Shown here piece after piece: positions 49,712 to 63,408 of a stretch of 64,000 nucleotides of DNA. A model generated the notes under the pieces. The model made no database searches and was not told where the DNA came from. It saw only the letters and a list, made by a program, of their open reading frames with translations. The stretch is from Gymnogyps californianus (lineage: Eukaryota > Chordata > Aves > Accipitriformes > Cathartidae), in contig NC_059500.1 in assembly GCF_018139145.2 (NCBI RefSeq), positions 24,533,437 to 24,597,436 of the forward strand, written 5' to 3'. Position 1 is the stretch's first letter, and each line of letters begins with the position of its first letter. The position numbers and the translations under genes are program-made.

Positions 49712-49842
49712 GAGTGTTTAGGCACTGATTCAGAAAAGCATCTGACTTCCCTGAAGTGCATACTGACACAGTTAAGTTCTGTTGCAGTTGTGTGGATGAA
49801 TGGATGTGTACTTAAGTGCCTCCCTGAACCAGCCAAGTGCAT
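49712..49842. repeat. Ancient amniote palindromic repeat relic
   Basis: GGCACTGATTCAGAAAAGCA near the start and GTACTTAAGTGCCTCCCTGAA near the end resemble the two halves of a known sauropsid inverted repeat ('ggcactgattcaggaaagcacttaagca...tgcttaagtgccttcctgaa'). The copy is badly decayed. It is probably a non-autonomous DNA-transposon relic; the family name is not certain. Confidence 0.45.
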
Positions 49843-50242
49843 AGACTTAATTTTGAGAAGCTCTGACCGTGGCTGCTCATCCACACCTGGCACTTCTCAG
49901 GAGTATGCTGGCCGGCTGGATGGATGTCTGAATATCCAACCATCAATTCGTACGTGTTTGCAGATTTCACCGTGGCATGCTGGTAGTATATGCTGAGGTC
50001 ATGTGGCTGGTTTTTTGTTTGGTTTGGCGTGTTTGTTTTCTATCTAGAAATAGTTCTGCCTATGTACAGAGATTAGGGAAACCGTGCAGAAATGGTTGGA
50101 ATAGGAAGAAGGCAGTTATGTGTGTTAAGAACAACTAAGAAGTTGGGGATGAAGAGGAGCAAAATCAAGGCGTTTGCTTTGGTTTTTGTATTTGATATAA
50201 TTTTTATATGTCAAGGGAAGCATAAGAGCTTAAGTACTCGGG

Positions 50243-50283
50243 ATATACACACACGCACACACACACATATATGTATATATGTA
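50243..50283. repeat. (CA)n(TA)n microsatellite
   Basis: All 41 bases alternate purine and pyrimidine: AC units with one ACGC, then AT units with one ATGT. It could be polymorphic. Confidence 0.9.
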
Positions 50284-50825
50284 ACTATTTTGAAACAGCA
50301 TAGCTTGTATTTTGAGAGCATTTTATCCAGCAGCTTGCTCTGAGAGCTGAAGAAATCTCTGATTTCTTGTAATTAAAAGATCAGTGGCAGAGCCTTCAAT
50401 TCTTTACACCTACTTTCTATGCTTTTAATAGTTTCATTAACACCTTCTGTCTCCAAGAGAATATTGGTGTTTATTTTAAAAGTGGGGTTTTGAAAGAGTT
50501 TGAAACATTCTATGGAAAAAACTACACAAAGAACAATAGTTTCACTGGTATCACCTTTGTATGAAAGGCACCTTGTTAAGTGGTACATGGTCTTCATGAA
50601 ATGCTTCTTATTAAATCTTTTCCAAATGCAGATAGTGAGGACACTTCACTGCATTCTTTCTGCTAGCCCTATATCCTTTTGGAGAGGGACAGATAAAGAT
50701 GAGCCTTCCTTTCTCTCCCCTGTTGCTATGATCCCAGCAATCTACCAGCTTCATGCTGGGCTGAGAAAATGAATGAATGCAATTAGTCCTTCAGGAGTCA
50801 TGGTCTTTGCATTCATATGGAGAGG

Positions 50826-50933
50826 CATATGTAATATATATACATTTGTATGCAAATATGTATGCATTTCAATATATGTATATGTATGCTTATGTATACA
50901 CAAGCATGTATATACATATGTATGTATGTGTGC
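50826..50933. repeat. TATG/ATAC-rich tract with partial inverted symmetry
   Basis: The tract is built of TATG and TATA units. TATGTATGCTT at 50881-50891 and AAGCATGTATATACATATG at 50902-50920 are roughly complementary across a short spacer, so a hairpin is possible. Confidence 0.75.
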
Positions 50934-52239
50934 ATTGAAGTGTGTCATTAGAAGGTGATGTGGTGTAGAGCAAATCATGAATGTTGTGTGAGGAAAACAA
51001 TCTCTGAAAATGAAATTTTTTAATTGATGAACTCTTAAATGTTTAGAAAATGAATAGCTTTACAACGTAATTCCCAGGTCCCACTTTCCAGCTAAGATCT
51101 TTTGTTTTAAAATTAAAAATAATAATAAAAAAATTATTTATAGAATCTGTGTTTTAGTTCTTGGCCATTGTCCCATTGTGCTGTTTCTTTGCACGCTATT
51201 AGACCCTGGGTCAGTAGGTGGGCAGGTAGATAAGCCAGCACTCAGGCACACAAATATAAAATGAAACAGAGAAGATTACAGCGGTATGCTTTTAAGAACT
51301 CTCTGGGCTTATTAGAGTACCTTGTTACTGCTTCTTCCTAAACCAGTCTGTCGCTGGGCAGAGTTCTGCATTGTTGAAATATGAGACTTTAAGAAAGCGC
51401 GTGAAGAAGGCTGGTCATTTAGATCAGCTTAGAGAAGATGCTAACAAAGATGCAAGCTTTCGTGGAGAAAGGATGAGTAGAAGGTAGTTTGTCCATAGCT
51501 GTGAGATGTACCCCTCTTGCTTTGGCTCAGTTTTTCAATTTTTTTTAAATGCAAATAGAAGTATTTTCGAACTGGGATTTTCTTCCAATAATCACTCTTT
51601 GCTCTGCTATCCAGTTCTGAGCATTGTTTTTTAAAAAATGTCTTTCGTCTTGTGATTAATCTAATCGTCCAGTGGTTCTGAATGGTGTAATTCACTGTTG
51701 AGAATAAAGAGCCTTGTTTTGTTTAAGTTTTCGTTGCACTTGTGCTTAAAATTTAGTCAGTCAGCAGCACACCAACATAATGAAATGGAAACGTTTGGTT
51801 TAAAATAAACAGACACGTTATTGAAATTGCTTTCTGGTGGTATTACAGTTATTGTGAGTAAGCCCTACTGTAATGTACTTCAGCATAGCTGAATGGAAGA
51901 ATAGAATCCTTCATGCATTAGAAGTCTTCCTTGCATTTTTGCATTCTCCCTATTCATTGTAGTCTCTACAAGGTAGATTATAGTTGAGCTCATTTAAAAT
52001 GGTGGGTATTATTTTATAGTGTGCAAACACGTATAGATGTCTGAAATCCTCTTTTTTAAGAAACTGAGCATAGATTGTTACATTACAAAACCACAAATTC
52101 CCACGCCTACACATTTTCTAAAATAATTTATGTTAAAATCAAGTATTTGAAAATATATTAAAAAAGGATGCTGTTCCGCGAGGACTGAGATTGTATTTCT
52201 CTCCTGTAGAACGCCAGGGTTTCCCATAAAAGAAAAATA

Positions 52240-52265
52240 CCCACCCCCCCCACCCCACCCCTCCC
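52240..52265 (-). other. G-quadruplex motif (minus strand)
   Basis: The plus strand has five C runs of 3, 8, 4, 4 and 3, separated by single A or T bases. The minus strand therefore has five G runs with 1-base loops, a strong G4 pattern. It lies in EFNA5 intron 1 on the template strand. Confidence 0.8.
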
Positions 52266-55200
52266 ATCTGGGGAAACATCCTTCATATCTTACTGTTAAC
52301 AGATTGATGAAAATATGTTGTTAGATCCTAGTTTTATGGAAAAAAAAAGGCTTCATTTATTTTTGACTGCTGTAAAATGTAGAGAAATTGTTTGTTGCCC
52401 ATGTTCTATTAACTGGTATGCTAGGAGTTTTATGGCCATTTTTCTGTTTAAATGTACGACCAGTAAAAACGCTGTCAAAAGAAAAATCAACTGACGAGAA
52501 GATACACAAGAGTCCTGTTAATTAGCAAGATCTGCTTGAATTGCTAATACCAATTTATAGCAAATTCTTCAGGTTCGGCAATTTTTACTTGGAAAGCCTT
52601 GAAAATTACAATTCTTATTGTCACTTGCATTATAATACAGTGGAAGAATTTACCTATCCATGCTGATATATGGCACGGAAAAAAAGGATCTTAGACTGAC
52701 AAAACCTGTAAGTGCAGTATTAGTTAATTTTCACTTTGTTATTTTCTTTTCTGTCATTAAGTCAGCAGATTAATCTAATTAGGAACTGTTCAACAGTAAT
52801 ACCTGCAATAAAAAATTTTACTTCATGTTTATCACTGAGTAACTTTATATTTTTTGTTTGTTTTCATCGGACTCTTGAAGAACCATCTTATTTGATAGGC
52901 ACCATTTTTAGTTTTTGATGACAGTAATGAAATGGTAGTGGAGTGCAGAGAAGGAATGATTTGCTTATGAATCATCTGGTGAGGTGAAAAACTGGAGTAG
53001 GAGATATGTTCGCTTTGACTCTGATCACCCTCTGCTAAAATATCTTTTTGTTCCTTTCTGAAAGATAAAATTTGGCCTCGTGACATTTAAAAGGATGCAT
53101 ATTTTGACAATCTATTTTGTGCCGTAATTAGTGTTTGCTGTGTAGCATTGACATTCCTTATTTGTTAAAATAATATAATTTTTCCTCCCTGAAATTATTT
53201 CGTTCTTTTTTGCTTGGGGGTGGCATATTCACATTGTGTGAGTTGTTCATCAGTAGTAGTTGATCCCTGCGGCCTTTCCCTAGTGGGTAGCAATGAAGCA
53301 CTACCTTTTTGCTTTTGTGGACTTCAAAGTAGTATTTTTCATATTCATATTACAGAACTTCCTTCTCTCTACAGACATTCAAATCACATTATCTTATCAC
53401 ACAGGGAATTGCTAAGAAATATATAAATTTTTATTATCATACTAGTACTGTACATAGGATTTTTTATTTCAATTTTTACTTTACATTTGTTTTAATTTTG
53501 TAAATAAATTTGAGTATCTCAGTCTGTGCCTTTGAAACTGGAGCAGAATACATTCTATATCTTTCCATCAAAACTAAACAAAAAAATACCAAATCTCTCA
53601 ATGTCTAATATTTTGTTTTTTTGGTAGTGCTGTATAAATAAAATATAGATGTATTTTTTGTGAGGAGATAGAGAAAAGTAAGTATTTTACTTTACTTACT
53701 GGTAGATTTGATGATGATCTTTGTAGCACAGTTATCAGTCTGCGATGCTAGTTCATCAGCGTTGGGTAAGGACTGCTAGCAGCTTTAATGATGTTGGGTC
53801 CCTTGGAATTGTTAAAAGTTGTTGCAAATAAATTTGCTAATTAATGTTGTTAATGAGCAGGAAAACTAGCTGCATTGTGGGTTGGGGTTTTTTTGTTACT
53901 TTAGTTGATGCCTAATCAGATTTAAAAAAAATAGTTATGTATTCATACATGCAGGGCGTTTGGTGAGCAGAAGTTAACAAAGTAGGAGCTATCAATCCTG
54001 CTCTCTTTCCTATTGTTTCCAGAAAAGAGGGAAATAAAGAGAGACTCTGGAATTTGAAAGTATTAACCTTCTGACATGCACACACAGCATGGTCATTGCA
54101 CTGGCACACAAAGTGTCTTAAGCCACCATAATGGCAAACTGCATTTTTGAAGTTAGTGATATGAGAGCCAGCTGGATGGGGGATGGACAGCCAACATTGA
54201 TTCTGCAGCTATTTGCAAGTTACCACTTTAGAGCCAGACAGCTTCACTTTTATATTCCCAAACTTACCACTCAGGAATAATGTCGCTTTGTTCAGCTTAG
54301 CCAGGGATTTGTGACTGCTACATAGACTTAGAACCGTTTGGTCCAGAATTGTGTGGTCATTCTTCATAGAGATCTGCTTCACAGAGTAATTTCATTCATC
54401 TGGTAGTGGGGGAGGGATGAGAAACAGTGAAGGGACATTCAGATATAGCATTCTTCAAGGAAAATGCGCATCCACATTAGCTAGTCGCTTTTTTAAAGCT
54501 TTTTAAAGATAAAGGCAGAGATTTGGATCAAGTAGTTAAAAGCCAATTCAGACCCATGTCTTCAGACTACATGTGATCTGGATAGGCTCTCCATGCATAG
54601 TCATGGAAAAGACCTCATATTTTGTGTACTGCAACAACTCTTCCTTCCCCCCCCCCCCGCCTTTTTTTTTTTAATTTGTTTACAGTTATTGCTCCAATAC
54701 ACTTATACATCTTTTTGCAGTTCTCTTGGGGCTTAGTTTATTAAAAATTAGTGATCCATCACTAAGCGGGGTACAGTACAAATACTGGTGCGCCCAAAAG
54801 GGATTTTTTGTGCCAAACCAGAAGAAATAATAGGGATACAAAAGCTGCCAAAAAGCGTGTCTCCCAATTGCTAATTAATCAGGCGAAAAAGCACCTCAGC
54901 AACTACAGTTGAATGTGGGACAGTTTATTGTAAATAGTGAATAAAGATATGTTAAGGGGGCATAGTATCTTTTTGTTTGTAGCTATGTATAATTAAAAAA
55001 AAAAAAGTCAGCTATGTGCCAGAGTTGGTGCGGATTTCTTTTATGTTGATGGCGTTGTCAGTGGATAGACCTCTTTCAAAAAACCTCATGCTACTTTTGA
55101 ACAAAAAAAAAATTACCATTTTGTCTATTTATTTTTTCTGTGTGTTTTTAAGGTGGTGGTTATTAATAATAATATCCATAGACAATAAGCAAAGCTTTAG

Positions 55201-55510
55201 AAAAGATATTTCAAAAAACTCATATGTTCAGTAATCTGGGTTACGAGGTATGGGAGAAAAAGAACCATTGCTGTGAATATCTGGTATCCAGAGCTGCCAA
55301 TCACTTTTGGCACAGCTCCCATCATGGTCGCTGTGCCCATAATTAAATGCCTGTCATTAGTGTATTTTTCCATAACATTTACAATGGAAAAGGCAAGGGG
55401 TCCTTGCAGAGCTGTGGCTGTCAGGGGAACAATAAAAACTAATTACACACTCTGCTGTCACCATTGTCAGCTCTGCTTTTGGGGGGAAAGAACATGGGAA
55501 GTGTGTGCCT

Positions 55511-55543
55511 AATAATTATATATATAAAATTATATATATACAA
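55511..55543. repeat. (TA)n dinucleotide tract with inverted symmetry
   Basis: Two AATTATATATATA blocks are separated by a few A's; the sequence is nearly self-complementary. Confidence 0.85.
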
Positions 55544-56224
55544 TACCCAATTGGGGAAACTCAGTCATAGTGAAGTGACATTTACTTGGAAGTTTATTGT
55601 TCCTGCATTCAAAAGGTCTTAATTCTAGGTTTTTATTTGTCCCTTCACTTACACCTAAGTTGCATACACTTTTCTCTTTGCATTTCAGTCACTTTTGCCT
55701 TTCTCTCTTTCTTTCTGTCTTGCACACTTTCTGGTGAACTGAGCTTTCCAATAAAATTGCTGAGATCAAAGCTGGTATTTGCCTGCATTTATTAAGTGGG
55801 TGCAAATCATCTTATCCTTTGTATGCTTTTCCTTGTGTCCTGCATAGTAAACTGGATTTAAAAAAAAGCTGAATGAAAGCAGCTAGTTTGCATGTTCACC
55901 TTTTTTCTGTTTTCAGCCCATGGTGTGCAGGTCATCTTCAGCAAAATCAGGTTAAGATTTTGGAGTACTGCAGTAGCGGCTTTGGTGAAATGTGTGCCAG
56001 TTCTATTTATCAATGCACAAATATTTCTGAATGTAAGCATAAGTGCATAATTGCAGAGTGAATTATCTTGAACGCTGTCCTTAAAGACATTGAAAGAGTA
56101 AAGTTGTGCCTTCACACTAATATTTACTAATTTTTTTTTGTAGCCTGTAAAATGAGTAATTTATTTAAGCAGGTTTTTTAGTCCACTGATTTAAAAAAGA
56201 ATAGATCCTCAGAACCAGAAATTT

Positions 56225-56365
56225 GAATACATTTAGGTACCTAGAGTTGCAGACAGGAGCCATGTGGGATTTTTGAGACTGTTTGGTGCCTAACTGTCTT
56301 AGATTTTATTTCTGCTTTTTTACACCTATAGGTTCTTAAATACCTTTCAAAAAATGGTCCCTAAA
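56225..56365. repeat. Ancient repeat relic with 'taggtacct / ggtgcctaa' motifs
   Basis: ATTTAGGTACCTAGAGTTGC, TTTGGTGCCTAACTG and TCTTAAATACCTTTCAAAAA are motifs of an old sauropsid repeat with inverted character. All are degenerate. I give it low weight. Confidence 0.35.
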
Positions 56366-59300
56366 GCTGATTAAGGAAAGTAGTTTAAATAAATATCCTG
56401 GTTTTTAAAAGTTGCTGACGTCAGTAGGAGCTGATGGGTACTAATGAGGAATAGAAGTCTGTCTTATTTATTTGAATTGTATGTCTAGATAGATACTACA
56501 GGATCTAATGTTGGTTGTTTGAGTTTTTTAATACACCAGCTTTTGATGCTTTTTTATTGCAGCATTTTCGGCAGTGTTCAGATCCAGCTCTATTGAAGTA
56601 AAAAGATTCTCCCGCTGCTTTGGATGGGAGTTGATTTAGGTCCTGTATTGATGATTTTATGGTGTGGTTCATGAATAAGAGTTTCAGTAGTTAGGCTTGT
56701 CATTTTTTGTGAGGCCATGCAGTCTGTGTGAATCAAATCTAGTGAGAGGGCATAGCAGCAGGGACTATATATCTCTGTGGGTATTTGTTAGATTGGGTCC
56801 AAATAAGTTCTAGACTGAGAATTTTTGAACAGTTTTTGCAGAGTTGGGTCCTCCACCTTTGGGGGGCTGAAGGGGTTAAAAGTGAACCTGGTGGAATGAG
56901 TAGTTGCTTTGCATCAGCAGTTTCAAAAGCGAGAATTGACTTATCATACGTGATAAGCAGACAGGCATTAGTGAAAGTCTGAGGTGCTGGACGCCTTATA
57001 CAGTGGAGGACAATTTGGTATGTGCCAAAAAAAATCATTAATTTAAGATCATGAAGGTAAAATTAATCAGATATAGTAGTACGCCACTGGGATACAGGTG
57101 ATGTATTTTCCAAAGCACTATATGCAATATGCTGCTCTCTTCTAGATAAGACATTCCTTAAAGACCAGATGGATCTTGTGAATGCCCAAATAGAATAGAA
57201 TTGTTTCCTCACTGAAATAATTAAGACACTGTATTCAGGAAAGAAGTCTCTGTTTTCTAGAAAACAGAACAATAGTCTTCTACAAAACAGAAGTCCCTAT
57301 TTTGCTGGAGAATGCTACCTCTTGCAAATGTAAACTCTTTAGTATAGAAACCATATAGTTTATTACCTGTTTACCAAAATGGTGAGCAGGGATTCTGGTT
57401 GTGTGGCATGTCACTGTATTTTGAGGCTGCTGGGAGAATAAGAAAGCAATTTTTCTTGAAGCAGTTTAATTTAATGGAGTACCAAGTATTACATTTTTCT
57501 TGATTTCCAGTGGACTTGCTGATGTCTAGTGGCTATGAGATAAAACATAAAGAGAGGAAGACATCTTTGAGGAAATGTGGCACATGTTTAATTTGAGAAG
57601 ACACATGTTGATGAAAGAAACTTTCTTAAAATCGAGTCTTGCAAAAAAATCAAATTCTGATTCTTAAACTGTATTCATCGTGCATACATTTGAAATTTGA
57701 TCGTGTTTTGTAGTCTCTGTGTTGGTAGATCCAGTTGTAAGACATTGGGCCCAGTTTAATGTTACTTCTATGTATTTGTAGTGAGTTGCCTGCAAAGTTC
57801 CCAGAAATCTTTGAAAATTTTCTGTGAAGTTGATTTTTTAAATATATTTTAAAAATGTCCTGTGAATGTTTAATAGCTTTTTATGTTGAGTTCACAAATG
57901 TTGTAAAGGAATGCATACACAATTTTATTGAAGAAGTTATGTCTTAAACAGTCCTCAGACAAACTACCTTTACAAAAAATACTAGGAATGCTTCCTGCAG
58001 AGAACACGATCATTTTGTAACATGCTTAATAGCATAATTCTCATTTAAAAACATGAACTATACATCAGTCTCTCTAAAGTTGTATTGTAGATAGGAACTT
58101 CACTAGCAGAACTTCCGTACGTTTGTTGAGGGTTTTGAGAGTATAAAGAGATTCTTCATTAAAATAAAAATAAAATAAAATAGAGTATTGTTATTTGCAG
58201 TATCTTTAATCAAGGCGGTATGAAATTTCTCATTAAGGTTAAGATTCACATTATCATAACAAGTGACAGTGTGGGTGAAGAAGGAAAGTTAATTAGAGAG
58301 GTAGATCATACTTGTTTCTCATTATATCATGGCTATTCACTGCATTCAAATTCCAAGCAAACCCTTTCTCTATATCTCAATTATATAAAATTTACTTGTG
58401 AAGAACACTTTATGAAGAGAATCTCCATATTCACTGTTTCTAGTCTGAAGCATGATAGTTAGCTTTAAAAAAAAAAAATTAGTGATTTACAGCATCATTT
58501 TAATATTACTTTTTCAGACCCTGTCTCTGACTGAACTACATTTTATAGCTTACTGTAAAAAGAAATCTCCGTTTTCCATTTTTCATACTAGCTGTCTTGA
58601 TTTAGTGCTGATATAATGGCCTTCTTCAGAACAAAGCATTTGGAAGAGTTTCCTAAGCACTTTATTTTAGGTGCAGAGTTTGGAGCTAATATATTATTAC
58701 AGATGAAAGCATTTTTGCCTTTGTAACTTCTGTGAGTAAATTAGACCGTTGCGGTGCCCAATTAGGATTTCTGTACTGTTTTTTTCTTATGTACAACAGA
58801 GGAATGATTGCATCTTCTTCGTGTTTGTGTGGTTATTTTCTTCATAAAACTAGTACAGTGGATGCTGACAAGACTTGATTTTTAGATTAGAATTAGTATC
58901 AGGTAGCTTTAACCCAATCTTCCTGAATTACCTGTTTTCTTTCATATTCAGCCCTACCCTTAAGACAAAATGTCCACTGCTTTCCACACTGTAATGAAAA
59001 TGTCAGAGACAAAGCAAGTCTTGGTAGTGTCTTAGTCCCAAAAGTATGGTGGTGTTCCCAGGTGAAAAAGTTCTGTGGTTTTCAGTTAAATGTGCTAGAG
59101 ATTAGTACTGTTACCTGTGATTCCTGTTAGGGATAGTATTCTTAATGGTTTTGGTCTCAGAAACATTCCCACCTTTGAGAAGGAAAAGAAATAATTATTT
59201 TTTTTAAGATAAATTTGTAGGTTTTAGAGAGTACCTTTCCTGCACTCTCTACTTATTGTGGTCCACATCACTGCAGTAATGTTCTTATTTAAATAATATA

Positions 59301-61092
59301 TCAGAAGCAAGAATAGTGTTTGCACAAATATGGCTTGTCAGTTGAGAAATTATCTGATTAATACAGAATATCTTGATTTATGAGAATATGGGATTACTAA
59401 TTACCTTTTTCTGCAGTATTCCATAATAAGTCATCAGGAATAGACTGTAAGTAATATTCTGCAATATTTATCTTATGAACAGAGGGTAAAAGAAATAGTG
59501 TGTTAACATACTCTGACCAGATGCTGTGCTATATTTGCATGAAATTCCCATTCAGTTCACTGAATCATTGGGGATGTTATTTTATTTTTTAAGTTGCAGT
59601 AATAGAAGAGAATGAAGTAAGTATCAACTATTCAGTTGACAGTACTTCACTGTGCCTCATTCTCTTTTATTCCTCTCCAAATTTCAAAAAAATTATTAGT
59701 AATGCTAAACTATTTAAAAAAATAGAACATGATTAAATCTCTCTAAGAAGATTTACCGTGTGTTTTCATTTACCACTTCTGCAAAGCCCGTTTTACTTTT
59801 TATTTCACTTGTTTTTCACTGAATGTTTTTTCCACTTCAAAACTTTGGTTCCATCTTAGGTACTGTTTTGGGAGTGGTTAAATATTTATTTTGTATATAT
59901 TAAAGCTTATTTATCCATATATTGATTAAAATGCCTATCCTGCATATGATGTTAGAAGAAGGTAATACGAAAGATGGGTAAAAGAAATTTGTTACAAACT
60001 GATTTTGATGTAAAGGAAGCCTGTATTTATTTCCTTAGGAGTACGAAGCCTCATAACTTTATTCTTTTGAACTCTGTTTTGGAAGCAAGCATTTCTCAGT
60101 TACTCAGGAGTCTTATCTCTGTTGCAGGTGTGTTTGTGTCTTCCTTTAATTGTACTGGTTCTTTCTACCTGTCTTTTGGTGCTTAGAAGCTTTCCTGCGT
60201 TCCCTTAAAGTGAGAGGAGTGGAATTGGGAATCCCATCTGATGTTATCAAATTTTAAAAATCAAACAAATGCCATGGCAATAATGCAACATTCTCAAATA
60301 AAGCAACTCAAACAATCAAAACTCCATACATCTGAAAATTGAACATGCGAGGTGGAAAGGTGCATGTATTCTGCTGTTGCATGCCCTTTAACCTCAGGGC
60401 TGACATAAAATGTGTTTTTCAAAAGATCCTGACACATCTGAAGATAAAGCTGTAATTTTTCCTGTTTTAACAGTGGCTTGTCAGACTGACTCAAAACTTT
60501 CAGTGGAGTCTAACATGAGAAAGCATGTTCAGACAGGACTCCAACCACTCTAAAACAAAAAATCATACAGCTGCCTTTCAGTTTGAACAGGTAAATGATG
60601 ATTGTCAATCCAGTTGTATTTCACTGTCAGAAACGTGGTTTTGGGAGGGGTTTTTTTTTTGTAATGTGGATGGTTATGGGGAGTAAGGGAAGAAGCTGAA
60701 GAAGAAGGAAGGGAGATTCTACAAATGACAACCTCAGTTTTCCTCCAGGACGCTTCTTTTGATTTTGTTGGTTTTGCTGCAGTTCTACAAGCTTCTGGAA
60801 ATAGATGAATACTTCTACAGAAATGTGATTGCAATGCAAAAAGAAAAAAAATGCTGAGATTTTAATTAGAAAAATGTTTATTTGAAAACATTTAATTGTA
60901 CTTCCATTACATGTGAAGTCATCTCTTTTTTGGGGCAAGTAATTACATCTTGCATATGACTTAGGTCCTTAATGTGAAAACTGTCAATTCTTAACCCTTT
61001 TTCTGTCTTTGTTTTCTCAATAAGCTGAAAGTCTGTTTTTTACTTCTGGTTTTTAAACATCAGAAGGTTGTATCTGTGCAAAAAGGTACATT

Positions 61093-61146
61093 GCTATAAT
61101 TTATGGTCATGCTATAATCTGTGGTCATGCTGTGACCTAGGTGTTG
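61093..61146. repeat. 18-bp tandem repeat (about 2.6 copies)
   Basis: The unit GCTATAATTTATGGTCAT is followed by GCTATAATCTGTGGTCAT and then a decayed third copy starting GCTGTGACCTAGG. Confidence 0.8.
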
Positions 61147-62867
61147 CAAAGAGAATGAGAGCTTTAGATGGTTTCTTTGCATACTTCGTTTGCTTGGGTC
61201 ACTTTAAATGGATTTGCATATGGTAGCTGTCTGATGTGTGATTTTCAAACTTTGCTCATCAACTTTAGGGGAAAAATTACTTTCCTAATTATAAGTGGCT
61301 GATTACTCTTCAAACATAAGTTGTGATATTGTTCAGTGTCCTCTGTACCTTTCCTGTCCCCCTTCCCTTCTCCTTTTTTCTTATTGTTCTATGATCATGA
61401 GTATTTAAAAAAAAATTTTTTTGTTGTAATCTGTTTATCCCCTTATTTTTACCTTGTTAGAATAAAATCAAGTAAGGTCTCGAGGTTCCCGACCAGTGCA
61501 TTTCACTTGGAAGGAGCCATGAAACAGTGGCTTCAAACTGCAGTAAATATTGACTGGGTCTCTGAGCTGAGCCTTGCTCAAAGCTCACTCCAAGACCTGA
61601 AAGGCTCCTATTGTTCCTTCTCAGTCAGCACTCCATAGCCAAGGCTGAAGTATGCATGTGTTAGGAGAAGAAAGGCAGCAGGGGAAATTAAACAGTGAAC
61701 ACAGCTGAACGCATAACTGCTCAGTGCAGAGAAAAGGGAAGGCTCCAACAAAAAAGGGGCAAGGACTTGCTGCATGTTGCATAAAGCTTTGCAGGAGTGT
61801 CCAACACCATCCACCCTCTTTCTGTGTGAGGTGCTAGATGAATGTAGCCTTAGCATCATTTAGGTAGGATGTGGAGAAGGGGTACCAACTTCTTCCTTCA
61901 GGGGACGGTTCCTGCCAAAGATGCTGCAATCCTTTGTGAACAGCTAGGCAATGAAGGTGGATTCTTGGGCAACTCTCTCTCCCCCACTGTTTGAGTGTCT
62001 AATAAGAGCAGTGATGGATGAAGTGTTTTGGAGAGTTTAACCACTGCTGTTCTGTTCCATGTAGCTGTTGTCTTGGCTGTGCAGAAGGAAGGCAAGATGC
62101 AGAGGATGTAGTTTGATTAGGCCACCACTTTTTATTAATTCATTTGGGAACACAGCTTGGCAATAAAACACAGACTGCAGATTGTTGTACTTTCCGTGGC
62201 CAGTCCATCCTCATTGGAGAAGCTTCTGCTAGCCAGTGCCGGGCGGGTGATGGACCCTTGCTCTAAGGCGGGATGGGGAGCTGTCTCATCTGTTTGTACC
62301 CTCTTGTCCCCTTTCTGTTTTCCTTAGGAGTGTTTTTGCCTAAGTTTCTTTCAAATTCTCGTTTGCCAGGATATTTGACCTCTTTATAGGATGAGTACTC
62401 GTGTTGACTGTGTGGGTAATACAGCTTACTACGTTATATTCACCTGAACTGAATCTTTGTATTCATATAGAACCCTGACTTGCTGTGATGAAAGTGAAAT
62501 TCATCTCACCAGGCTTCCTAGCTCCCTCTCTCCCTTCCTGCGCAAGAAAAGCCTTCAAAGAAAAACATGATTAGCATTGTGCCTGTTGCCAGTCCTAAAA
62601 AAAAAATAAATCTTTCCTGCTGATTCATTTTTGCTTCTAGATAGGTGCTCCTTGAATGTGATAAAAGAGATGTCTCACACATTTTGCAGTGGTCAGCTGT
62701 CCTCCTCCCTTTCTATTTTGTCTCAGTTATGTTCTCCATTCCCTCCTGTCTTTCGGTCTAGATGATGTAAGGAGATATCAAAGGACCCATGATCTCCTTT
62801 TCTTCCTACTCACAAGACAAAGCCTTGCCCTCTGCATTTAAGATTACGGAAATGACAGTGTATCTAT

Positions 62868-62932
62868 CTCATTATTGTAAAGCATATTGGGATATTTTGA
62901 ATATGAAAGGAGCTGTATAAAAGCAAATTCTG
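62868..62932 (+). mobile_element. MIR/L2-type 3' tail relic
   Basis: The segment ATTGTAAAGCATATTGGGAT...ATATGAAAGGAGCTGTATAAA resembles the shared 3' tail of MIR and L2 elements ('tgtaaagcgctttgggatc...gaaaggcgctatataaa'). Only the tail is seen; no MIR core precedes it. Confidence 0.6.
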
Positions 62933-63395
62933 TTTACTCTCCTCAGATGGGAATAGGATTGTCTTGTTACTGCACTGGTCCTTTACCTAGGAAGGAGAAG
63001 TGCTTGACACCGCACTAATAACAATGAGTTTGCACTGTGCTTTGCTTGCACCCTCTAGCAGCACTATAGCAGGAAGAAACCCAGTCTTCAAGGGTGGGTA
63101 GGAGAAGTTGAAACAAGGATGGGAATTACCTGAAATATGAATATACTATTGATGAGAAGCTTCAAGTACAGTGCCTTAAAGCTAGCAAAAGCATTGTTTT
63201 TCAAGCTTATAGAGAGCAGTACTATTTAAAAGCCAGAAAAGGTGACTTTTGATAAGTAGGTAACACATTATTATAAATTGCTGTGGAGCAATGTGATTGA
63301 ATTTTAGTTAACCAGGATTTTCATTTCACTAGAGATGAGCCGATTTGGTGTGTAGAATACTTAAGAATATAAAATCTGTTAGGTTGAAGTAGATT

Positions 63396-63408
63396 CCCCC
63401 CCCCCCCC
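63396..63408. repeat. Poly(C) run (13 C's)
   Basis: Thirteen C's lie in intron 1, followed by a T run. A similar run of about 12 C's lies near 54647-54658, also followed by T's. Confidence 0.85.
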
